From positions 1,500,608,545 through 1,500,672,544 of the forward strand of contig OX336388.2 in NCBI GenBank assembly GCA_946902985.2: a stretch of 64,000 nt of DNA, in the 5' to 3' direction. Both the position numbers and the translations under genes were made by a program. A model generated the notes under the pieces. That model ran no database searches. It was given only the letters and a program-made list of their open reading frames with translations, and was not told where the DNA came from. Of this stretch, positions 56,451 through 64,000 are shown piece after piece (the stretch's first letter is position 1; every line of letters starts with the position of its first letter). Origin of the DNA: Meconema thalassinum. Taxonomy: Eukaryota; Arthropoda; Insecta; Orthoptera; Tettigoniidae.

Positions 56451-59400
56451 ATTGCATGGTGAGTGTTTTTATATTCATTAGCTGTAGAGTGTTTCCCCTC
56501 TTTGTAGTATTTATTGAATTAAATACCGGTACCGATGAAAAAGGTATCATAGCTTCGGTGTGCAATTTATTTATTCGGAATTCGTGTAGTATACGTTGCC
56601 CGCCGCCTTTGAAATCCGAAAGATTTTCTATAGAAATGGCCAATGTTACTAATATACAGGAGTTAAATATTTTTTCGCTAGAGGGTGTTAGTGAATTTTT
56701 TCAGAGTGCCAACATTATTGTTTCCAGACCAATATTTTCTTCCAGACCAATGGTTTTCGCCTAGGCCAATAGAGGTTAGGTAGCGCGGTCCTGCGGGCCG
56801 CATTAGGCTAATATAAACACCCCTGTTTTTTGTCACGCACAGTGGGGGTAGTCACGCATCAATAATCTTTACCCAGTCCAATGGTTTTGCCTAGTAGTAC
56901 AATCAGTAAGTTGGCAGCAAACATGGCGGCATGTTTTTTGATAAGTTTATTACTTGAAAGTTAATGTTGACAATTTCCTTATTTTGGAAGTGTTTACGCG
57001 GTGTTTGTTAATGGAAAATGGCTTTAATAACGTGGCAGAGTAATTACAAACCATTTTCAGAGCGCTACTAAGTAAAATAACGCACTTTCGAAACGGGCAA
57101 CGTATACTACACGAGAGCCATTTAGGAACTCTAAAAGTAGGCTATCGTATTTCTCTGTTTGAATGTCCTCGGCGTTGACTCAGGATCGTCTTTTAAAATA
57201 TATTACGTATAATTGTACCGAAATAATTTCTGAAGTGTAGTGCTGTGTAGCCTATTGTTCGAATCAGTTGATTTACAACACTAAAAACTTAGCAACACAG
57301 CTCAGCTGTTCCAAGCTCCCGACATATCCTTCGCGTAGTTTCCTTCGAAATACAGGTTCTAGGTCAGAAGCATGCTCAGAAATCTTGCCGTGTGGTGGTT
57401 GGACGTAGGGTCTTGTTATGTGGTGACCGTGAGTTGCGGAGAGGAAAAGGGCAAAGTGTCAGGAAGGCTGTCAGTACCGACTGCGCGGGGTGGGCAATAC
57501 TGTATTTGTCCCATAATTTACGTGTGTAATAGCGGACATACCCAGGATTTCCTTCTGGGGGGGGGGTTCATTAATAAAATAGGGTCATTAAGCACATTAT
57601 TAAAGGGACAGATGACCTTGCTGTTCCACCCCTGAAAACAACAGTTATCATAATTAAAATGGCTTTTTGATTAATATTCATAAAAAACAATAATTAAATA
57701 ACCGTTCCCTATGCATGAAAACTATTTTAGGCCTTATTATTTTTTCGACAAAATGAAAAAATGAAAAATATGGAGAACAGTAACTAAATATTAAAAGTGA
57801 AACGATGGAGTGGTATCATCATGACCATAGTTACGTTGTTGCTTATAATATACATATTATGCGAGAGAAAGATAATGTTTTACTCTCCGTGTTCCCACTG
57901 CCATTTCTATCGACTCTCAAAATCTGCCTAACTTGATGACTTTATCCGTATCATTAATTGGAATAAATTGCAGAAACTCCTCATGTACTGCATTATCTTT
58001 AACGAAACGGACACACGATTAAAGCAACCCGAAGCGACGTGAAAAAGGTTACCGATCACGCACTTTAACAGTAAAACTGATCCATGGCTAGCTCCAACGC
58101 TGAAGGAGTCGTCTCGCTGGGAGTTGACTGCAGGACATTTACCAAGTGAGGAACGTGATCTAATTTAAAATATATACAGGAGTAATAAATGTTGCACATT
58201 TTCCCGTAAATTACAGCTGTTTATGTTTGAATTGCGTATAAGATCGTGACAAAAAAAAAGTGTTTCTCCAATTGGATGATTGTATTTAACTGTATGCACG
58301 TCGTAAAATCTTGGCGAGGTGCATTTTTTTTTTTCACGGAGCAACTTTACACCGCAGTAGGCACGCAGCTTTTTGTATTTAGTTTTCTGGCATCTTGTTT
58401 TAAATTATTGACTAACATATTTCCAAATGCAGACAATCCATACCTCCATTAGGATTCGGGTTCCATAATTCATGCAAAATGAGGTTCGTTCGTTTGTGAA
58501 ATTGAGGTCATAACCCCCTTACCCTTTCAGTGATTACCGTGATTTCAGTGATTTACGTAGACTAGGGTGAAGATGTAAATGAGCATTTCAGAAAAAAATT
58601 GTCGCCAGTTGTTTGGTTTATTAACTTACAGCAATATTTTCCATAGGTACTGAAAACTGGGCACGGTTGGATTTTAAGGTGGAACCGCATGTGCTATCAA
58701 ATATCGATTTCTTGCAATACCTGAAATATGTATAGAATTATAAAATGATTATTGGTTAAATAAGGGTTAATAGATAGGCTATTATAATTCTAATGATTAA
58801 ATAAATATTACAGAAGAAACGATGCGTTGTTAGTGAATATTAGGCCTACCGGTACGGCGAATAGCCTATAACTCGTAGCATCCGTCACAATTTAGCATTT
58901 AAACGGGTCACGTTAATGCATAATATACTAATATAACAACCGGATAGAAAATTATAATAATATTCTCACATATAACATATTTAATTTGCACCAACTTAAT
59001 TATTGTAGTCTAAGATATGTTTAACCACTGCCGTTTGAAATGTGCAAATCGCACACTTCGCAGGCAAGCTGTTTGTTATGGTCGTCTCGGATGCGAAGTT
59101 TTACTAATTACACTTTTAGGAGACGCTTGTGTTTGGAATATTCATGAAAGGCCAACCCTCTAGTTCTTATTTGATAAGTTGAACGCCCAAAAACAAAACC
59201 ACAATCCGAAATAATAAAGAAGATAATCACGAACGAACGATTCACTGGCAATGAAATTCAAATGGAGATTCGCGGACCGGAAGTTCGCTATGCATAAGCT
59301 TCGGTGCCATTTTAACTCGTGGAAGCTCTATACGGTTACGGTATCGTGCAATTCAATCACTTCCCGTAAACATTTATTATGTGACACTCCTATTCTCTAC

Positions 59401-59656
59401 TCTCTCAACCCTCCTCAGTAAAACAGTCATTTATATCAGCTCTTCTCAGGTAAACGGTATTTTATTTGTGTTCGTAGCATCTCGTCCCATCTGTGCGAGA
59501 GTTCGCTCGCGCGCGCGCTCTTTGCTCACGCTACGGATTAGGCCTAAATCTCGCCATCACCCATGGGCTGCGAACGTATCTCCAAAAATGCAGTTACACT
59601 TACGCCAGAAAATCTTGATTCGCGCTTTAAGATTCATTTTTCAGCCATTCGGTATG
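56451..59656. other. Interior of hAT-like element, no gene recognised
   Basis: AT-rich. The frames at 56405-56764, 57372-57635 and 59381-59731 have no recognised domain. A G-run occurs near 57557-57567. No further transposase motifs seen. Confidence 0.4.
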
Positions 59657-60261
59657 CGAACTCTAGTCTTAGAGGATTCTAAAATATACGGGAATTTGGT
59701 GGATTTTCGTACGGGAAATACGGGAATTTGAAGAAAGATGATCGCTCGACACCCTGCTTCGAAGTGTCATCAGATGATGAACTCTATGAACTGTGTAAAT
59801 TAACTAAATAAAAATGGAATCGTATTTGATGACTACAGCACGAAACATCAACTAATTTAGACAACCTAATTTAAAGGCGAGTGATATCAACACTATGGAC
59901 GGAAATGAATATTTTTTTTTCATCAGTACGTAGAAGGAAATACTTCTGTAATTCAATCAGTTCGGAATTGTGGCAATTAGGCTAATTGCCTTAATTTAGG
60001 AATAAGTGGCCAATCACTGAAATTATACCGGCCAATAACTGTGAAAAGTGGCCAATAACTGTAACTTTTAGCATCTTTCTAAACTTATTAAAATTTGGGA
60101 ATTATATTATTATCTGATCAAGTTGAAATTGTACTGCACGTTAGCAGACACTACATAGATGTTAATAATACTCAATAAAAAAAACTATATATCTCGTTTA
60201 CTTTCTTTGTGTGCAATATCAAACAAACCTTAAGTGGCCAATCACTATGTAGTTGACCCTA

Positions 60262-62100
60262 TATTGTGGTCTACGGTGTCAAAAGCCTTTCTTAAATCCA
60301 GGAACACAGAAATTGTTCTTTTAGAACTATCAGTGGCTTTATAGAAATAATCAGTAAGGGAGAATATTGAGTACTAGTGTTCTAAAATCAAACTGATTTG
60401 GTGACAATATGTTGAACTTACTCAGATAGTTAAGTAATCTGGTTTTGATGCATTTCTCTAGTAGCTTAGAGAGGTGGGTTGTGAGGGAAATTGGTCTATA
60501 GTTATTTAACTCTCTTTTATCATCTGATTTATGGACTGGGATTATGATGGCAATTTTGAATGAGTCTGGAAATTGTCCTTTCGTTGGTGCTAAATTAAAA
60601 ATATGGTGCAGTGGTTGTAGCATTTCTGAACTAATTATCTTAATTGTTTTACTGGAGATATTATCATAGCCATTTGCTGAGTTATCTTCTAGAGCAGCTA
60701 TGTGGTTTGTTATATCTGATTTTGTTATGGGTATAAAAAAAGATAGACTGAGGTTGAGATTTTGCAGGGCTATCGCGTGCATTTGTGTTGTCAGGTTCCT
60801 TTCTTGTATTACTTATTTTTTCAGAAAGTTCTAAACCTATGTTACTAAAATAGTCGACAAATTTGTTTGGAATGGCAGCTGGTTGGGATGTTTCTTGTGA
60901 GTCTCTGATAAATATGCTGTCAACAGCTGTTATTTCCATTCCTACATGTTAACTCATTAATATTTTTCCAAAGGACTTTAGACATATTGGAGTTTGACAT
61001 AATTTGTGTGGAATAGTACCTTTCTTTTGCTATTTTAACAAGCCTGTTTATCCAGTTTCTGTACAATTTATGTTTATTAACAGTTTCTGGGACCTCATCA
61101 CTGTTTGGAGACCTCTCCCTTTGTTTAACAATTTTCTGATGTAATTTATCTCTTATTCTAATAGAAGTTAAAATTCCAGTTGTGATCCATGGAGTAATTT
61201 TTTTTAAATTTGATCTTACGTTATTTATGGTAGTAGAGAGTTCAGAGATGTATTGAGTCAGAAACTTAATGAAACTATCAGCTGCTTTGTTAGCATCATG
61301 TTCAGTTATGATAGATTCCCAAGTTTCCTTAGTTAAGGATTTTTTTAGAGTTTCATAATTTATTCTTACATTGTTCAAAGTATTTTCTCCTGTTTGTGGA
61401 GTGTATTTTTGAGATTTATTTTGTATGAGAAATGTAGGACTGTGATCTGTGATACTGGTATGCAGAACAAAAGGGTCAAAGTTGCTGTTTCTGTGGGACT
61501 TAACATGTATGTGATCGATACATGTTCTGGATTTTGGGGTTATTCTAGTTGGTGAGTTTATGTACGAAATGAATCCATTTGCATGTAATACTCATTTTTA
61601 ATATTTTGGGCATATTGCCTTGTAGGATTTAAAATATCAATATTTATATCTCCTATTAATATACTGTGTGTAGCTGTAAGCAAGTGCTGGAGAGTATTTT
61701 CTAGTTCTTCTATGAATTTCTTTGGGCTTGTGGAGGGTGATCTGTATATAGCAAGTACCAAGTAACTTTCTTTATTATATCTGAAGGAGAGTAGGCTAGC
61801 ATTTGCAGCTTTCAGTGTTTTTACAGTAGATATTGTAATATTTTGTATGAGGTTTTCATGCACATATATCTTTATGCTGTCATGGGTAGAATTTTGAGGT
61901 GGTATGAAGTATTCATTATATCCTAAAATAGCAAATGGTATATCCTCAATGAGCTGAGTTTCAGACAGTATAATGACATGTGGTTTATGATCAAGTTAAT
62001 CGAGCATAACTAGCATACTTTCAAAATTTGTTATCATGCCACATATATTTAGGTGCATGATTTCAATTCCTGCAGTAAAGCTAATTAATTTGTTCAAGTC
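60262..62100 (-). pseudogene. LINE ORF2, upstream half (endonuclease and RT fingers)
   Basis: Minus strand from about 62058: MHLNICGMITNFESML, VIILSETQLIED (catalytic Glu), YLVLAIYRSPSTSPKKFIEE, HSILIGDINIDIL (Asp/Asn). The linker runs through WITTGILTSIRIRDKLHQKI, KLYRNWINRLVKIAKERYYS and WKNINEL. The reverse transcriptase fingers follow: LEDNSANGYDNISSKTIKII, KIAIIIPVHKSDDKRELNNY and RPISLTTHLSKLLEKC, with FLDLRKAFDTVDHN (motif A) at the Tigger junction. Four or more frame breaks. Continues at 53645. Confidence 0.9.
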
Positions 62101-62218
62101 TTGAGTACTGTTTACAATCTTTGAAGTAATATCTTGAAAATTAAGGTCTACTTCGTTATCTGATTTCATACCGTGGTTGTTTTATTTCAAGGTACTTCCA
62201 TAATTACTTTTCACTCAC

Positions 62219-62551
62219 GGGTGAGTTAGCCGTGGTGGTTACGGCATGACTGATAGCAGTCGCTCACATCCGGGAGGCGAGGAGGTTCGAATCCCCCCGC
62301 CGGCAACCTTGAAGATGGTCTTCTGTGGTTTCCCATCTTCCTTCCAGGCAAATGCCGGGGTTGGTCCCTCACTATAGGCCACAGCCGCTACCTTCCAACT
62401 CCTCGCCCTTCCCTTCCAACTTTCCTCCCCAACGGTACTTGTAGCCCACCCATTGGGTGTCCGTCTCGAAGCAGCTACAAAACTGGCGAGCCGAACATGT
62501 CCTCGGACACTCCCGGCACTAAAAGCCATACGAAAAAAAAAAAAAAAAAAA
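62219..62551 (+). mobile_element. tRNA-derived SINE with poly-A
   Basis: The head has TTAGCCGTGGTGGTTACGGC and B-box-like GAGGTTCGAATCCCC. The central body matches the SINE at 31348 in CAGGCAAAT and TAGGCCACAGCCG blocks. It ends in about 20 A. ACTCAC flanks it (62213-62218 and 62552-62557), a short or eroded duplication. It lies between ORF1 and ORF2 of the LINE. Confidence 0.9.
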
Positions 62552-62598
62552 ACTCACTTAGAAACAAAATCTCATAAAATATTGATTGATCACTACCT

Positions 62599-63568
62599 TC
62601 AGTTTCCTTGATTCCCATGAACTGTTGGTAGGTCAGCTGCAGTCTTGATTTGTAGAATCGGGCTGCTTTCATTTTTCCTCATGAAAATCTTCCCGTTCCA
62701 GGTCCATGCGAATTTATAATTCATTGTCCGTTTAGAATTCCTGGCAAGCCGATATAAGTTTTGGTTGTCTTTGGTTAAATGTTCATTTACATACACTGTC
62801 GAGTCTCCCTTGATCTTGACATCTGTGCAAATAATTTCCCATGTTTTCGTTTCTTGCTCATAATCATGTATTTAGTTTGTCGGGAATAAAATTTTGCTAC
62901 TATGAAGGGCGTTTTCTTCTTGCCATCCTTATCTGTAAAGGATGGAAGTCGGTGGCATTATTCGAAGTCCCTATCAGTTTCGATTTCAACTCCAACTGCA
63001 CCTGCCACTTGAGCCACAATATTACACACATTCTCCTGTTCGGAGACTGGTATTCCGGCGATTTCAAGGTTGCAATTCTTAGAGTATTGCTCCATGTCAT
63101 TAACTTGCCTTTTAAGATGCCCATTTTGTTCTTTAAGCAAGCCACTATCAAATTTAGTGTTGTTTACCTCCAGAGTGAGTTGGTCAATGCAAGTTTTAGT
63201 GTGATATTTTGCTCCGAGAGTTCATCAAATTTTTTTGATTGATACTCCAGAGAGCTACAAACATCTTTTAGTACTTGTTGCATATTGTTAACCGCTTCAC
63301 ATACGCTTGCGGTGTCTGGTTTGACCTTAGTCGGCTGAAAACTAGAGGTAGCTGTTTTGATTGACTTAGGATTATGTTTGCATTGTTTACAATGCCACAG
63401 AATTTCGCCTGGATTTGCAAGCATCGCTTTAAAAACGGCGTTCGTCACACGAGCACAGTTTAGATGAAACATTTCACCACACTTTCCGTCACAGTGTGCG
63501 AAATTTTCATTCTCCTTCAGCGAAACTTTACAGGAGGTGCATATAACATTACTATTCTTGGGCGCCAT
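62599..63568 (-). pseudogene. LINE ORF1 with PHD-type finger and coiled coil
   Basis: Starts MAPKNSNVICTSCKVSLKEN; Cys/His residues (CTSC, HCDGKCGEMFHLNC, WHCKQC) form a PHD-like finger at residues 9-60. A helical, probably coiled-coil stretch with LEYQSKKFDELSEQNITLKL follows. After a frame break come LEIAGIPVSEQENVCNIV and, in another frame, YVNEHLTKDNQNLYRLARNS and YKFAWTWNGKIFMRKNESSP, the conserved ORF1 C-terminal block of this LINE group. Such proteins bind LINE RNA. Two or three frameshifts inactivate it. Confidence 0.85.
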
Positions 63569-63583
63569 GTCACTTTATTGATC

Positions 63584-64000
63584 ATCGTAGAACATAACCT
63601 CTCTTTATCATGTTCCGATCACGTGGAACAATTGTTTAGAAAAATGTTCCCGGAATCGGAAATTGCGAAGAAATATGCCTGTGGGAGGACAAAAACATCC
63701 GCCATTATTCATGAGATGGCACGTGACGCCGATTCAAAAATTATTAATATTTTAAAATATGGGCCTTTCGCGATCTCCACTGACGGTAGCAATGATAGAG
63801 ATAGTAAGCTGTATCCTGTCGTCGTGTCATTTTTCAACAAAGAATCGAAGATGATTGAAAATCGTTTGCTATCCATGGAAAATTTGGAAGGTCATTCGAC
63901 TGGTGCTAACATTGGTAATTTGCTTCTGCGTCTTCTGGAAAGACATGCTATTCCAATGTCAAACTGTATAGCTTTTAGTGCAGACAATGCCCCTGTTATG
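63584..64000 (+). pseudogene. BED-hAT transposase, piece 3 (start of catalytic core)
   Basis: Open to the window end: IVEHNLSLSCSDHVEQLFRK, MFPESEIAKKYACGRTKTSA, IIHEMARDADSKIINILKYG, then FAISTDGSNDRDSKLYPVVV. The last includes the TDGSND block with the first catalytic Asp of hAT RNase-H-like cores. HSTGANIGNLLLRLLERHAI and SADNAPVM follow (second core region). Copies 1 and 2 lack this part. Collinear with piece 2 once the LINE is removed. The rest, including the hATC domain, lies beyond 64000. Labelled broken because of the insertions; the coding sequence itself shows no stop. Confidence 0.9.

Larger units (their letters stand above)
55661..59756 (+). mobile_element. hAT-like element nested in Tigger C-terminus
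   Basis: Perfect terminal inverted repeats CAGGGTGTCGAGCGAT; both subterminal regions repeat TACGGGAAATACGGGAATTT. CTTC occurs on both sides (55657-55660 and 59757-59760), and the Tigger reading frame closes when the element plus one CTTC is removed. Four bases is unusual for a hAT, so the superfamily rests on the decayed protein inside and the end sequence. Most of its 4.1 kb is non-coding. Confidence 0.8.
53648..60259 (+). mobile_element. Tigger/pogo-like element, inserted in LINE ORF2
   Basis: TA-flanked (53646-53647 and 60260-60261). Ends GGGTAAACCATACAGTG and the complement of GGGTCAACTACATAGTG; both subterminal regions repeat GTGGCCAATCACTG-like words (53665-54110 and 59998-60245). Removing it restores a continuous LINE frame between RKAFDTVDHN and LIRKLEKEG. 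It carries transposase N- and C-terminal parts but not the catalytic core, and contains a SINE head and a 4.1-kb hAT. Confidence 0.9.
52179..63583 (-). mobile_element. CR1/Jockey-superfamily LINE with PHD-finger ORF1, inserted in hAT
   Basis: A minus-strand LINE whose short A tail (T run at 52179-52187) and 5' end (about 63583) interrupt the hAT transposase between codons for Ala-Phe and Ile-Val-Glu. It contains ORF1, ORF2 with endonuclease and reverse transcriptase, and no RNase H. Without nested elements (53648-60259, 52880-53072, 62219-62551) it is about 4.3 kb, near full length. The ORF1 start is only about 15 bp from the 5' edge. A target duplication is not obvious. Confidence 0.85.
47658..64000 (+). 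mobile_element. BED-hAT family relative, copy 3 (right end outside window)
   Basis: The left end CGTACCTGCCAACCCTTCCG matches the termini of copies 1 and 2, but the subterminal words are TTTCCGA/CTTTCCG rather than TTTACGG, so it is a different subfamily. Its transposase gene is in three collinear pieces (48195-48278, 51969-52178, 63584-64000) separated by two insertions. Unlike copies 1 and 2 it keeps the start of the catalytic core. The right terminal repeat is not in the window. Confidence 0.8.

Overview
This is eukaryotic DNA from an arthropod, most likely an insect with a large repeat-rich genome. The reasons are: degenerate (CCTAA)n tracts of the insect telomere type; insect-style non-LTR, Penelope, hAT, Tigger, mariner and P-like elements; several tRNA-derived SINEs; and one spliced exon of a conserved proteasome ATPase. 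Nothing in the sequence fixes the order or species. No bacterial operon, rRNA, true tRNA or CRISPR array is visible. Nearly all recognisable coding sequence belongs to transposable elements, mostly broken by stops, frameshifts or nested insertions.

Layout. 0.5-3 kb: minus-strand LINE endonuclease ORF with its GC-rich leader, a LINE 3' end and a SINE. 3.5-4.3 kb: Tigger-like transposase remnant. 4.3-7.9 kb: plus-strand LINE leader and split ORF1, broken by a TA-flanked MITE and a SINE piece. 9.0-11.4 kb: a hAT-like element holding the first copy of a BED-hAT family with 6-bp target duplications. 12.1-22.2 kb: an element bounded by inverted repeats of about 1.3 kb whose only detected gene is a decayed protein-primed-type DNA polymerase B, split by a Penelope-like element. 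23-27 kb and 35.7-36.3 kb: one minus-strand LINE split by an 8.9-kb non-coding LTR retrotransposon (26779-35723); one of its LTRs contains the second BED-hAT copy.

36.3-41 kb: repeats, a THAP-type zinc-finger ORF and the Rpt2/PSMC1-type exon (39861-40070), the best candidate for a functional host gene. 41.5-46.3 kb: a ZMYM1-like hAT element containing a P-like THAP element. 46.9-47.2 kb: mariner fragment, followed by a hAT MITE. 47.66 kb to the window end: a third BED-hAT relative cut by two insertions. The first (48279-51963) is non-coding with 32-bp terminal repeats. The second is an 11.4-kb LINE, which is itself split by a Tigger element, which in turn contains another hAT and a SINE head.

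The parts do not form a pathway. Target-site duplications and reading-frame continuity across junctions give the relative insertion order. The most unusual structure is the polymerase-only element with long inverted repeats. The best-supported mechanistic observation is the 6-bp duplication of the BED-hAT family, shown by two copies and a paralogous empty site.
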